From: Parasphingorhabdus marina DSM 22363
GTDB lineage: Bacteria > Pseudomonadota > Alphaproteobacteria > Sphingomonadales > Sphingomonadaceae
DNA: 64,000 bases
NCBI RefSeq assembly: GCF_900128895.1
Contig: NZ_FSQW01000001.1
Location: 434,001-498,000 of the forward strand
Direction: 5' to 3'
Shown piece by piece: positions 34,598-43,342 of the stretch. Each line of letters starts with the position of its first letter. Within the stretch, counting starts at the first letter, position 1. The notes below the pieces were generated by a model that had not been told where the DNA came from, did not search any database, and saw only the letters and a program-made list of their open reading frames with translations. The position numbers were made by a program, and so were the translations under genes.

Positions 34598-35809
34598 TCA
34601 GCCAATCAGCGCGGCAATATCGATCGGTCGGCCATTGCGCCGCAATTCCACGGTAACATTCGGATCCTCGCTGCCCGACCGGCCGACCGGTGCGCCCTGC
34701 ACAACCGTGTCACCGACATCCACTGATGTCCGAGCCATATTGGTAATCAGGCTCGTCCAGCCGCCTTCATGTTCAATGATGAGAATATTCCCATAGCCGC
34801 GATAGAGGCCGGAATAGGCCACTCGCCCTGCCGCTGGCGCCACGATCTGGGCATCGGGCTGCACGGCGATGGTCAGTCCCCTTGAACGATATCCACTCTC
34901 GGAAATTTCGCCCAGTCCGGTCACGATATCCCCGATCACCGGCAAGCGATAGGCATCCGTCACCGTCCTCTCTTCCGTTGCGCTGTTGCCAGCCACAGCG
35001 CCTGTATCATCCGCGCCCTGGGAAGGCCGCAGAAGCGGGCCGTCGAGGGCAGCCAGAGCTTCGCGCACTTCACCACTTTCCCGGATCTGGTCCATCAGAT
35101 CGAGAATATCCCGGGCTTCCTCGCCCAGCGCAAGCGCGCGATCCTGCTCAAATCCCGCATCATCGGCAAATTGCAGTGCCTCGACCCGGCCACTGGCCTC
35201 CAGCACCGCCAGCTGGCGGCGGCGTTCAGCCAGACGTTCCTGGCTATCCGACAGCGACCGGGCGGCCCGCGCCGCCTGCGCCCGAAGCTTTTCGCCCTGT
35301 GCCACTTCCTGCCGCAGGCTGGCGGTGCGCCGTTCAATTTCCGGCAGCACGGCAGACATGATCGATCGCATGTAGATCAGCTCGTCCAGCGACCGCGGTT
35401 CAACCAGTGTCAGAGCGGTCGGCTTGCGTGTCATCATTTGCAAGGCCGCGGTCAGGCGCACAGTCGGCTGTTGCTTGCGCGCGAGCCTGGCCCGCTGGAA
35501 CTCCTGCAACCGGCCGACAATATCGATCCGCACCCGGGCCGCACGAATATCCGACTCAGCCGCCTGGATACGGGCCGCCAGCGCCGCGGCCTCGCGATTG
35601 AGGCGATCCGCGTCGCTGGTTGCTGTCTGGGCCTGACGCCGCAATGCCTCGCTGCGCTGGCGCGCCTGTTCGGCCTGTTCCCGGGCCGAAACCAGCGCGC
35701 GCTGCTGCTCGGACAGGGCCGGCGCACTATTCTGGGCGGGGATCGCGACCGCAAACAGGCCGCCTGCAGCGGCGACGGGCAACAGCAGGAAGAGCCGCTT
35801 CACATCCAT
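34598..35809 (-). CDS. envC: EnvC-like murein hydrolase activator with degenerate LytM domain
   Basis: A 403-residue periplasmic protein. After an N-terminal signal (MDVKRLFLLLPVAAAGGLFAVA) comes a long coiled coil (about 30-240) and a C-terminal LytM/M23 fold. The metal ligands of active M23 enzymes are missing: the usual HxxxD site reads SGYRSRGL and the usual HLHFE site reads NVTVELR. This is the expected state for EnvC/NlpD-type activators, which switch on amidases rather than cutting peptidoglycan. It abuts the rlmH stop with no gap. Confidence 0.88.
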   Translation of the reverse strand: MDVKRLFLLLPVAAAGGLFAVAIPAQNSAPALSEQQRALVSAREQAEQARQRSEALRRQAQTATSDADRLNREAAALAARIQAAESDIRAARVRIDIVGRLQEFQRARLARKQQPTVRLTAALQMMTRKPTALTLVEPRSLDELIYMRSIMSAVLPEIERRTASLRQEVAQGEKLRAQAARAARSLSDSQERLAERRRQLAVLEASGRVEALQFADDAGFEQDRALALGEEARDILDLMDQIRESGEVREALAALDGPLLRPSQGADDTGAVAGNSATEERTVTDAYRLPVIGDIVTGLGEISESGYRSRGLTIAVQPDAQIVAPAAGRVAYSGLYRGYGNILIIEHEGGWTSLITNMARTSVDVGDTVVQGAPVGRSGSEDPNVTVELRRNGRPIDIAALIG

Positions 35810-36232
35810 TCATCCCTCCCGGTGATAAGGATGGCCGGCCAGGATCGACGTGGCGCGAAACAGCTGTTCCGCCAGCATGGCCCGGGCAAGCAGATGCGGC
35901 CAGGTCGCCTTGCCGAACGAAAACAGATGGTCCGCGCTCGTCACGTCCTCACGAGTCAATCCATCGGCGGCACCAATCAGAAAACGCGCCTCGCGCACAC
36001 CGTCATCGCGCCAGTTGCCAAGGATTTCTGCAAATTTCCGGGAAGTCCAGTTCTGACCGGTCTCGTCCATGGCGATGATCCGTGTCTGCCCTTCCATTTT
36101 GGGGGTCTTGCCCCCGGATTCGGGCAATTCACTGATCCGCACATCCCACGCAATGCGCTTGGCATAGCGGTCCACCAGCTCCTGCTCCGGAGAGCGGCCG
36201 ATTTTTCCGCGCGCGACGATATGCAGTCTCAC
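35810..36232 (-). CDS. rlmH: 23S rRNA (pseudouridine1915-N3)-methyltransferase RlmH
   Basis: A 140-residue SPOUT-class methyltransferase acting on pseudouridine 1915 of 23S rRNA. The SAM loop FLIGAADGL near residues 95-103, the FSFGKATWPHLLARAMLAEQLFRA line and the C-terminal YHREG are diagnostic. It forms the standard rsfS-rlmH neighbourhood. The gap to rsfS is 12 bases. Confidence 0.95.
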   Translation of the reverse strand: MRLHIVARGKIGRSPEQELVDRYAKRIAWDVRISELPESGGKTPKMEGQTRIIAMDETGQNWTSRKFAEILGNWRDDGVREARFLIGAADGLTREDVTSADHLFSFGKATWPHLLARAMLAEQLFRATSILAGHPYHREG

Positions 36233-36244
36233 GTGCGACCGGGC

Positions 36245-36649
36245 TCAGGCTTCGGCAGCCTCGGGTTCGGCGTCTTCACCGACCGCCCACATCCGCTCGA
36301 GATTGTAAAAGCTGCGGACTTCCGGCCGGAACAGGTGGACGACGACATCACCGGTGTCGATCAGGACCCAGTCTGCATTGGCTAGACCTTCGATCCGCGC
36401 TTCCCCGCCCGCCTGCTTGACGCGTTCGGCGAGTTTCTGGGCAATGGCGGCTACCTGACGGGTCGACCGTCCTTCAGCGATCACCATATGGTCCGCGATA
36501 TTGCTCTTGCCTTCGAGCGGGATGGACACGATGTCCTGCGCCTGATCATCGTCCAGCGATTGCATGATCAGGTCATAGAGCGCACGAGATTCGGCTTTCC
36601 CCTCTTTGGAGGAAGCGGGTGTCAGCGCTTTGCTTTTCGATTTGGTCAA
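36245..36649 (-). CDS. rsfS: Ribosome silencing factor RsfS
   Basis: A 134-residue protein that binds L14 of the large subunit and blocks subunit joining under nutrient stress. Typical stretches are DDDQAQDIVSIPLEGKS, ADHMVIAEGRSTRQVAAIAQKLAER and ANADWVLIDTGDVVVHLFRPEVRSFYNLERMW. The start is a TTG at 36649 preceded by AGGAG at 6 bases; no ATG gives the right N-terminus, and the in-frame start at 36733 would overlap nadD by 73 bases. Confidence 0.93.
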   Translation of the reverse strand: MTKSKSKALTPASSKEGKAESRALYDLIMQSLDDDQAQDIVSIPLEGKSNIADHMVIAEGRSTRQVAAIAQKLAERVKQAGGEARIEGLANADWVLIDTGDVVVHLFRPEVRSFYNLERMWAVGEDAEPEAAEA

Positions 36650-36660
36650 AACATCTCCTG

Positions 36661-37302
36661 TCAGTCTTTGGGGCAGACCAGGCGGCGCGTGACGGCGTCG
36701 CGCACGCAGCGATCCGCATATTCCTGGTGCCAATGGGGTCGGGCCATCCGGATCGCGGTGGCCGAGCGGGGGTCGGGACGATAGCGCAAAAATGTCAGCG
36801 CTGGCGTACTCCAGTTTGTCCAGTTCAAACGCCGGCTCGCGGGCCGGACGGAACGCCGGAGCCAGGCCATTGCGGGTGCCGCAAAGGCATCATCATCATA
36901 GCCGGGACGCGAAATAACTGCAATCGGCAAAAGACGGGCGATTTTTCGCCAGTCTTTCCAGCGGTGAAACTGGGCCAGATTGTCCGCTCCCATGATCCAC
37001 ACAAATTGCCTTTTCGGATAGCGCCGGACCAGCGCACGCAAGGTATCATGGGTGTATCGGGTGCCCAGAACCTGCTCAATCGCGGTTGGTTGAATGGTGG
37101 TCCGGCGGGCCATGGCCTGCGCCGATGCCAGACGGGCATGAAGTGGCGCCATATCCCGCGCGCCTTCTTTCAGCGGATTTCCCGGAGAAACCAGCCACCA
37201 CAATTCGTCGAGCGCCAGCTCCTGCATCGCAAACAGGCTGATCGAGCGATGTGCGCCATGGGCCGGGTTGAACGATCCGCCGAGAAGTCCGGTGGTTTTC
37301 AT
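36661..37302 (-). CDS. nadD: Nicotinate-nucleotide adenylyltransferase NadD
   Basis: A 213-residue NMN/NaMN adenylyltransferase of NAD synthesis. GLLGGSFNPAHGAHRSIS is the nucleotide-binding HxGH-type motif near residues 6-23, WWLVSPGNPLKEGA and MGADNLAQFHRWKDW are further family marks, and ISRPGYD sits near residue 135. The ATG at 37302 overlaps the preceding gene stop by 4 bases. The in-frame longer start at 37380 is rejected for lack of domain support. Confidence 0.94.
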   Translation of the reverse strand: MKTTGLLGGSFNPAHGAHRSISLFAMQELALDELWWLVSPGNPLKEGARDMAPLHARLASAQAMARRTTIQPTAIEQVLGTRYTHDTLRALVRRYPKRQFVWIMGADNLAQFHRWKDWRKIARLLPIAVISRPGYDDDAFAAPAMAWLRRSVRPASRRLNWTNWSTPALTFLRYRPDPRSATAIRMARPHWHQEYADRCVRDAVTRRLVCPKD

Positions 37303-37646
37303 TCCGGAAATGTTCTGACAATCCGGATTTTCCCGACGATATTCCTGTTGAAATCGTCCAGATCCTCGGCGGGAATCCAATATTCCAAATGCTCCCGGCC
37401 TCCGGCTTCCTGTATATCGTACCTGGAGAGGAAGGTGGTATCGACTTCAAATTCAGTGACATATCCACTTCCGGAGGCCGGCACGTTCCAATCACGGGCA
37501 ATCTTCACAGCATAGGACTCGGTTGTCACCGGATAGAAAATCGGTTGCTCCGGAAGCCGTGGCGGGAACGCTTCCATTTCCGCCACTTCGATCAGTTTCA
37601 ACTCTTCCGGTCCGACAGGGCGCCACAAGGTGGTCACTTGTGTCAT
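37299..37646 (-). CDS. Small protein, ADP-ribosylation/crystallin J1-like family name
   Basis: A 115-residue protein reading TLWRPVGPEELKLIEVAEMEAFPPRLPEQPIFYPVTTESYAVKIARDW, a family often labelled ADP-ribosylation/crystallin J1 although it lacks the ADP-ribosylglycohydrolase core; the name is by resemblance only. It overlaps proA and nadD by 4 bases at either side (37643-37646 and 37299-37302), giving full coupling. I chose ATG at 37646 over 37679. Biochemical role unknown. Confidence 0.8.
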   Translation of the reverse strand: MTQVTTLWRPVGPEELKLIEVAEMEAFPPRLPEQPIFYPVTTESYAVKIARDWNVPASGSGYVTEFEVDTTFLSRYDIQEAGGREHLEYWIPAEDLDDFNRNIVGKIRIVRTFPE

Positions 37647-38896
37647 GGTCTGATTTGCCCGGTTCCGCGCACCACCCACTTGTAGGTGGTGAGGCCTTCG
37701 AGAGCGACGGGTCCGCGGGCGTGCAAGCGGCCGGTCGAAATGCCGATTTCCGCACCCAGACCAAATTCCCCACCGTCCGCAAACTGGGTCGATGCATTGT
37801 GCATGACAATCGCGCTGTCTGCTCCGCGAATGAACCGGTCGGCGACCGCTTCGTCTTCCGTCACCACGGCATCGGTATGGTGAGAACCATGGGAGGCGAT
37901 ATGCTGCAAGGCGTCTTCTACCCCTTCTACCATTCGGACAGACAGCACCGTTTCGAGATATTCCGTATCCCAGTCGGCATCGCTGGCCGCGACCGTCCGG
38001 GGATCCAGCTCCATCACCGCATCATCGCCGCGAATCTCGCAGCCGGCGTCGATCAGCGCCCGTATCAGCGGGCCAGGTGCCGGATAGTCCTGGTCAATCA
38101 GCAGGGTTTCCATCGCGCCGCAGATGCCGGTCCGGCGCATCTTGGCATTGACCGCGATGGCGATCGCCTTGTCCTGATCCGCATGCTTGCCGATATAGGT
38201 GTGACAGATCCCGTCGAGATGCGCGAGAACCGGCACGCGCGCTTCTTCCTGTACTCTTGCCACCAGCGATTTTCCGCCGCGCGGGATGATGATGTCCACC
38301 AGCCCGCTGGCAGTGAGCATGGCGCCGACAGCCGCCCGGTCCGTCGTCTGGACGAGCTGGATGGCGTCACCGGGCAGGCCTGCTGCCATGACGCCATCCT
38401 GCATGGCGTCATGAATGGCCCGGTTGCTTTCAATCGCTTCTGATCCGCCGCGCAAAATCACGGCATTGCCAGAACGCAGACCCAGTGCCGCCGCGTCGGC
38501 TGTGACATTGGGACGGCTTTCATAAATGATACCAATCACGCCCAGGGGCACTCTCACCCGCTCCATCACCAGGCCATTGGGCTGCGTATTACGATCGATC
38601 ACCTGCCCCACCGGGTCCGGCAGATCCGCAATATTCTCGACGGCCCGGGCAACGGCTTCCAGCCGGTCCTCATCGATCATCAGCCGGTCGAGCATGGCAC
38701 TGCTCAGCTCGCGCTCCCGGCCCGCCGACATGTCGGCCGCATTGGCGTCGAGGATGGACTGACGCCTGTCCCGCAAGGCGGTGGCTGCTGCGCGCAATGC
38801 TTCCGCCTTCCGGGCATCGGACATCTGGGAAACCTGCGCAAAAGCAGCACGTGCCCTGTGGCCCATATCGGTTATCAGTTTTGCATGATCCGTCAT
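37643..38896 (-). CDS. proA: Glutamate-5-semialdehyde dehydrogenase
   Basis: A 417-residue aldehyde-dehydrogenase-fold enzyme for the second step of proline synthesis, reducing gamma-glutamyl phosphate. Key lines are VRVPLGVIGIIYESRPNVTADAAAL and RRTGICGAMETLLID with the catalytic Cys. proB is not adjacent inside the window. It is the first gene of the minus-strand run and is divergent from the M23 peptidase gene by 253 bases. Confidence 0.95.
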   Translation of the reverse strand: MTDHAKLITDMGHRARAAFAQVSQMSDARKAEALRAAATALRDRRQSILDANAADMSAGRERELSSAMLDRLMIDEDRLEAVARAVENIADLPDPVGQVIDRNTQPNGLVMERVRVPLGVIGIIYESRPNVTADAAALGLRSGNAVILRGGSEAIESNRAIHDAMQDGVMAAGLPGDAIQLVQTTDRAAVGAMLTASGLVDIIIPRGGKSLVARVQEEARVPVLAHLDGICHTYIGKHADQDKAIAIAVNAKMRRTGICGAMETLLIDQDYPAPGPLIRALIDAGCEIRGDDAVMELDPRTVAASDADWDTEYLETVLSVRMVEGVEDALQHIASHGSHHTDAVVTEDEAVADRFIRGADSAIVMHNASTQFADGGEFGLGAEIGISTGRLHARGPVALEGLTTYKWVVRGTGQIRP

Positions 38897-39019
38897 TCGG
38901 GGCCTGCTAGCATGACGTCCCGTTCTGTTTAAGCCACAATCTTGCGGTCGACGTCATAAAGTCCCTTTTCGGAAGCACCAAAACTCCCGGAACGACTCGC
39001 GAAAAAGCGAATATGTCGG

Positions 39020-39034
39020 TTAATTTTACATTAA
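39020..39034. promoter_or_regulatory. Perfect CtrA-binding box TTAA-N7-TTAA
   Basis: TTAA, then TTTTACA, then TTAA in the proA/M23 intergenic region is an exact match to the CtrA consensus of Alphaproteobacteria. It lies about 116 bases upstream of the M23 peptidase ATG and 124 from proA. CtrA is a cell-cycle regulator, and bactofilin-peptidase genes are cell-shape genes, so regulation of the plus-strand pair is the likelier target. Confidence 0.6.
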
Positions 39035-39052
39035 TTCAGCAACTCACCGCAT

Positions 39053-39076
39053 GACTCGTTCGACTCGTCACGAGTC
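39053..39076. promoter_or_regulatory. GACTCGT direct and inverted repeats in the proA/M23 intergenic region
   Basis: GACTCGT at 39053-39059 and 39062-39068 are tandem copies nine bases apart, and ACGAGTC at 39070-39076 makes a near-perfect palindrome with the second copy. It could be an operator for a dimeric regulator or a part of a hairpin; no T run follows. Its binding protein is unknown. Confidence 0.4.
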
Positions 39077-39149
39077 CTTCATCCGGGATTCGCCCGCCCC
39101 GATTGGCTCTGCTAGCGGGCTGGTGGGGATAAAAATATAACGGCGGGTC

Positions 39150-40328
39150 ATGCAAGACAGTAACCTCAAATCGCGTGTGTTCGCGCGTCTGGATCACATG
39201 TTTACCGATCGCGAATTTTTCATGCGATCGCACGGACAGGTCCGGTTTCTTACCATCACGGCAAAACTGCAAAAGCGTATCGCGGCTGGCGTTGCGCTGG
39301 TTCTTGGCCTGTGGCTGATTATTACGCTCGCGATGACGGTCAATCAGATATCAGTCTTCCGCGATCAGGTCTCGCTCGCAGAGAAAGAAGCTGCCGTGAA
39401 CAGCGCAGAGAACCGGATTGCGGATTATCGCGAATCGATTGACGGCGTGGCCGCGGAGCTCAAGGAGCGACAAACCGTTCTGGAACAAATGACGGAGCAG
39501 TTTACCGGCGAGGAACTGAATGCGGCGGAAGACGAGAAGCTCTCCGAAAATGCGCAAAAAATCAGCGCCGCCTTTCCCGCCGCTGCGGCACTGGCCCGGC
39601 TGGAAGCCCGTCAGATTGCCTTTGCCCATCGCCTGACCCGGGCGGCTCAGAAACGCACCGCTGATGCGGAAGCGGCGATCCGCAAATTCGGTCTCAACCC
39701 GGATGTGCTGGCGAAGAACCTCAGCGGCGCAATGGGCGGCCCGTTCATCCCGTTTTTCAGCAGCGATGATGACAATCTGCATCCCACGCTCGAGCGGCTG
39801 AATATCGCTCTGGCGCGGATGGAGCAACTGGAAAGCACATTGCTCACCATTCCGTCTGCCATGCCGGCAGACATCTCGATGATGTCGAGCGGTTATGGCT
39901 ATCGGCGTGATCCATTTACCGGTCGGGGCGCCATGCATAACGGTATTGATTTCAAGGGACCGCATGGAGAGCCCATCCTCGCCGCCGCCCGCGGCAAGGT
40001 AACGCATGCAGGCTGGAAGTCGGGCTATGGCAAGACCGTGGAAATTACCCATGGAAATGGGCTGATGACCCGCTATGCTCATCTTTCGCGAATCGGTGTC
40101 CGCACCGGTGAGACAGTCGCGCAAGGAAACAAACTGGGGGCAATGGGAAGTACCGGACGGTCGACCGGCACGCACTTGCATTTCGAGGTGCGTCTGAATG
40201 GAAAAGCCATCAACCCCCGGCCATTTTTGGAGGCGAATACAGATGTTCTCAAAGTCCAAGCCGTCGCAAGACAACGCGCCAATGCCTCAGAGCAGCGCTC
40301 CGAAGAAGAAGGAAGCACCCGTGGCTAG
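39150..40328 (+). CDS. Membrane-anchored M23 metallopeptidase (LytM-type endopeptidase)
   Basis: A 392-residue protein with a cytoplasmic N-terminus, a membrane helix near 47-65 (AAGVALVLGLWLIITLAMTV), a coiled-coil linker and a C-terminal peptidase. The zinc ligands are present: His263 and Asp267 in HNGIDF and His342/His344 in HLHFE. This is the active type, unlike the EnvC-like protein in the window. It overlaps the bactofilin gene by 86 bases, and such peptidase-bactofilin pairs shape cell walls in other Alphaproteobacteria. Confidence 0.9.
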   Translation: MQDSNLKSRVFARLDHMFTDREFFMRSHGQVRFLTITAKLQKRIAAGVALVLGLWLIITLAMTVNQISVFRDQVSLAEKEAAVNSAENRIADYRESIDGVAAELKERQTVLEQMTEQFTGEELNAAEDEKLSENAQKISAAFPAAAALARLEARQIAFAHRLTRAAQKRTADAEAAIRKFGLNPDVLAKNLSGAMGGPFIPFFSSDDDNLHPTLERLNIALARMEQLESTLLTIPSAMPADISMMSSGYGYRRDPFTGRGAMHNGIDFKGPHGEPILAAARGKVTHAGWKSGYGKTVEITHGNGLMTRYAHLSRIGVRTGETVAQGNKLGAMGSTGRSTGTHLHFEVRLNGKAINPRPFLEANTDVLKVQAVARQRANASEQRSEEEGSTRG

Positions 40329-40743
40329 AAACAATTCAACCGGCGGTCCGAGTTTTTCGATTATCGGTGACGGCATCACCATCACCGGCAATATTGACGC
40401 AAAAGTCGATCTTCATATCGACGGGGAAGTGATTGGCGACATCAAGTGCCTGTCGCTCGTCCAGGGCCCGTCAAGCAAGATCCAGGGTGCCATTACGGCG
40501 CAGAATGCCAGCCTGTCGGGCGCAGTTGAAGGATCAATTGATGCCGGCGACCTGATGATCCTCGCGAGCGCCCGCATTGGCGGCGACGTGACCTATGAAA
40601 ATGTCACCATAGAGCAAGGCGGTCATGTCGACGGCAAGTTCAAGCACAAGAGCAGCCGGTCTCCCAATCTGGCGAAATCGACCGTCGATGTCGCCAGCAA
40701 GTCGCCGCCTCTGGAACTGACCGAGGGCGACAAGGCTGCCTGA
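40243..40743 (+). CDS. bacA: Bactofilin family cytoskeletal protein
   Basis: A 166-residue self-assembling beta-helix protein. SFSIIGDGITITGNIDAKVDLHIDGEVIGDIK is the start of the bactofilin core, and later GGDVTYENVTIEQGGHVDGKFKH closes it, with proline/lysine-rich ends. The ATG at 40243 follows GGAGGCG within the peptidase gene and gives an 86-base overlap in a different frame. An in-frame start at 40198 is possible. Bactofilins recruit peptidoglycan enzymes, consistent with the adjacent M23 protein. Confidence 0.9.
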   Translation: MFSKSKPSQDNAPMPQSSAPKKKEAPVARNNSTGGPSFSIIGDGITITGNIDAKVDLHIDGEVIGDIKCLSLVQGPSSKIQGAITAQNASLSGAVEGSIDAGDLMILASARIGGDVTYENVTIEQGGHVDGKFKHKSSRSPNLAKSTVDVASKSPPLELTEGDKAA

Positions 40744-40770
40744 TTTCGGGGCCACCTGCATACCGATTGA

Positions 40771-42291
40771 CTAGTTTCGGGGCATCTGCCGCCGGTAACT
40801 GAGCGCTTCGGCAATATGGATCCTTCCAATATCCGGCGCGCCGGCGAGATCCGCTATGGTGCGCGCCACTCGCAGGATTCTCGTATATCCCCGCGCCGAC
40901 AGCCGCATCATTTCGGCTGCGTCGGTCAACAGGCGTTCTCCCGGCGCGTCGGGCGTGGCAAAGGCTTTCAGTTGCTCCCCCTCCAGCAGGCAATTGATGG
41001 CGCCATCGTCTTTTGCGTTCCGTTCCCGCTGGACCTGGCGCGCCCGCCGAACTCTCTCTGCCACCCGCTCTGATCCTTCCGCCGGTGGCGGCACGGTGAG
41101 ATCGGATGCAGACAATGCCGCCACTTCGACATGCAGGTCGATGCGGTCGAGCAGCGGACCGGAAATCCTGGCCTGATAATCGGCGGCGCATCGCGGCGCG
41201 CGGGAACAGGCGAGGCTGGCATCTCCCAAATGGCCGCAGCGACAGGGGTTCATCGCCGCAACCAGCTGGAACCGGGCCGGGAAAGTGACATGGGCATTCG
41301 CCCGGGCAATGCTGATCTCTCCGGTCTCCAGCGGCTGACGCAGGGAATCCAGAACCGGTCGCTGAAATTCCGGCAGCTCGTCCAGAAACAATACGCCCAG
41401 ATGGGCCAGGCTGATTTCCCCGGGGCGGACTTTCAGACCGCCGCCGGCCAGGGAGGCCATCGAGGCCGAATGATGGGGAGACCGAAACGGCCGGCTGCGG
41501 CTCATCTGCCCGCCATCCAGTGTGCCGGCGACGCTGGCCACCATCGAAACCTGCAGGGCTTCACTCGCCGACAGGGGCGGCAATATGCCCGGAAGACAGG
41601 AAGCCAAAAGCGACTTGCCCGATCCCGGCGGACCACTCATCAGCAGGTTATGTCCCCCGGCTGCGGCGATCTCGAGCGCCCGCTTTGCTGTCTCCTGCCC
41701 CTTCACGTTGCTGAGGTCGGTGCCATATTCCGGATCCGGCGCCTCGCCGGTTTCGGGTGGTGACAAGACCGATTGTCCCTTGAAATGGTTGAGCAGGGTC
41801 AGCAGGTCAGGCGGGGCCAGTATTTCGATCTCCCCGGCCCAGGCCGCTTCCGGTCCCTGGCTGGCCGGACAGACAAGGCCGCGCTTTTCCTCCGAGGCGT
41901 GCAATGCCGCGAGCAGGACACCGGGGGTCGCCGCGAGCCGCCCGTCCAGCGACAATTCCCCGACGACCACATATCCCGCCAGGGTTTCGGCATCGATGAC
42001 CGCCATCGCCCCAAGCAGCGCCAAAGCGATCGGCAGGTCATAATGGGAGCCTTCCTTGGGCAGATCGGCCGGTGACAGGTTGATCGTGATCCGCTTGGGC
42101 GGCAGGGACAGACCCAGCGCGGAAATCGCCGCCCGGACGCGTTCCCGGCTTTCCGCAACCGCCTTGTCAGGGAGGCCCACCACGTTGAATGCCGGAACGC
42201 CCGGTGCCAGCTGGCACTGAACTTCGACCGGGCGGGCTTCGAGGCCAAGATAGGCCACGGTTGATACCAGCGCTACCATGTCCGTTTGCAC
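40771..42291 (-). CDS. comM: YifB/ComM family Mg-chelatase-like AAA+ ATPase
   Basis: A 506-residue protein with an N-terminal Lon-like domain (NVVGLPDKAVAESRERVRAAISALG), a Walker A GPPGSGKS at 220-227 and a magnesium-chelatase C-terminal AAA region with FLDELPEF Walker B and PARFQLVAAMNPC. ComM proteins are hexameric helicases that aid branch migration during natural transformation. It converges on the bactofilin gene with a 27-base gap and reads away from the ClpP-like gene. Confidence 0.92.
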   Translation of the reverse strand: MQTDMVALVSTVAYLGLEARPVEVQCQLAPGVPAFNVVGLPDKAVAESRERVRAAISALGLSLPPKRITINLSPADLPKEGSHYDLPIALALLGAMAVIDAETLAGYVVVGELSLDGRLAATPGVLLAALHASEEKRGLVCPASQGPEAAWAGEIEILAPPDLLTLLNHFKGQSVLSPPETGEAPDPEYGTDLSNVKGQETAKRALEIAAAGGHNLLMSGPPGSGKSLLASCLPGILPPLSASEALQVSMVASVAGTLDGGQMSRSRPFRSPHHSASMASLAGGGLKVRPGEISLAHLGVLFLDELPEFQRPVLDSLRQPLETGEISIARANAHVTFPARFQLVAAMNPCRCGHLGDASLACSRAPRCAADYQARISGPLLDRIDLHVEVAALSASDLTVPPPAEGSERVAERVRRARQVQRERNAKDDGAINCLLEGEQLKAFATPDAPGERLLTDAAEMMRLSARGYTRILRVARTIADLAGAPDIGRIHIAEALSYRRQMPRN

Positions 42292-42488
42292 CTCCCCGCC
42301 GCCCGTTTCGCTTGAACAGACCTTTGACGAGGCAAGGAGGGGGAGTCGAGGCGGAACAGCTTCTTGGCCGGAAGGGTCAATACCGGCAGATTTTCGCCAG
42401 TTCCGCCGATCTCCCCGCTAATACGTTAAGAGGATCTCAACCATCCGTTTCTACGCTTTGGCAACGGCAGCAAGCCTAGAGAGGTCTC

Positions 42489-43208
42489 ATGGAACGGGAT
42501 CAGCAGAACGAAACCGATCAGAATAGCGGCTTTGGCGGCCTGCTATGGATCATCCTGTTCGCCGCGTTCGCGCTGATCATGCCGCACAAACCCGCCGCAG
42601 CGGAGAGCGATTCCTACGTCGTGCAGGAAATTGTCGAAACAATTTCCTATGATCTGGTCGAACCGGGATCGGGGACTGCTCCGGATTCACCCGCTCTTGA
42701 CCAGTTTGGCCCGTTTGAAGTCATCTCGCCCTATCTTGTACACATGCGCGGGACCGTGGACAGCGATTCACCCGGCCAGTTTGCGGCAATGATGCGGCAA
42801 TATCCCGGGATCCGGCAAATCGAGATGATTGATTGCAGCGGATCGATCGACGAAGACGCAAATCTCCGGCTGGCCCGGCAAATCCGCCAGGCCGGTATCA
42901 ATACACATGTTCCCGCGCACGGTTCGGTACGTTCCGGTGCGGTTGAACTTTTTCTGTCGGGGATCCGCCATACTGCCGATCCCGGCGCGGAATTTGTGGT
43001 TCACAGCTGGATTGACGAGGACGGCGTGGAAGCGAGCGAATACCCCGCCAATGATCCGGTGCACGCCGAATATCTCGACTATTATGCCGAAATGGGCGTT
43101 CCGCGCGACAAGGCCCGCGCCTTTTACGATCTGACCAACAGCGTGCCATTTGCAGAACAGCTCAAACTGACCAGCAGCGATCTCGCCCGGTACCAGCTTT
43201 TGCACTGA
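42489..43208 (+). CDS. Secreted/anchored protein with ClpP/crotonase-like fold
   Basis: A 239-residue protein with a membrane anchor or signal at residues 17-38 (GLLWIILFAAFALIMPHKPAAA). The core pattern of a spiral beta-alpha fold is visible: PFEVISPYLVHMRGTV, then a glycine-poor helix with LARQIRQAGINTHVPAHGSVRSGAVELFLSG, where Ser in GSVRSGA sits where ClpP-like proteases hold the nucleophile, then HTADPGAEFVVHSW, with a possible catalytic His. It resembles COG3904-type predicted periplasmic proteins. Enzyme activity is unproven and the catalytic assignment is inference. Confidence 0.6.
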   Translation: MERDQQNETDQNSGFGGLLWIILFAAFALIMPHKPAAAESDSYVVQEIVETISYDLVEPGSGTAPDSPALDQFGPFEVISPYLVHMRGTVDSDSPGQFAAMMRQYPGIRQIEMIDCSGSIDEDANLRLARQIRQAGINTHVPAHGSVRSGAVELFLSGIRHTADPGAEFVVHSWIDEDGVEASEYPANDPVHAEYLDYYAEMGVPRDKARAFYDLTNSVPFAEQLKLTSSDLARYQLLH

Positions 43209-43342
43209 CACCGGCAAGCCTTTGTCACAAAATAGCTTTTCGTTCACCTGATATCCATTTTGGCCGCTCATAATGGTCGCGACACATGGAATGATTGAGG
43301 GAGGTGCTTGCGGCCGGACCCGCGATGCACCACATTGGACGT

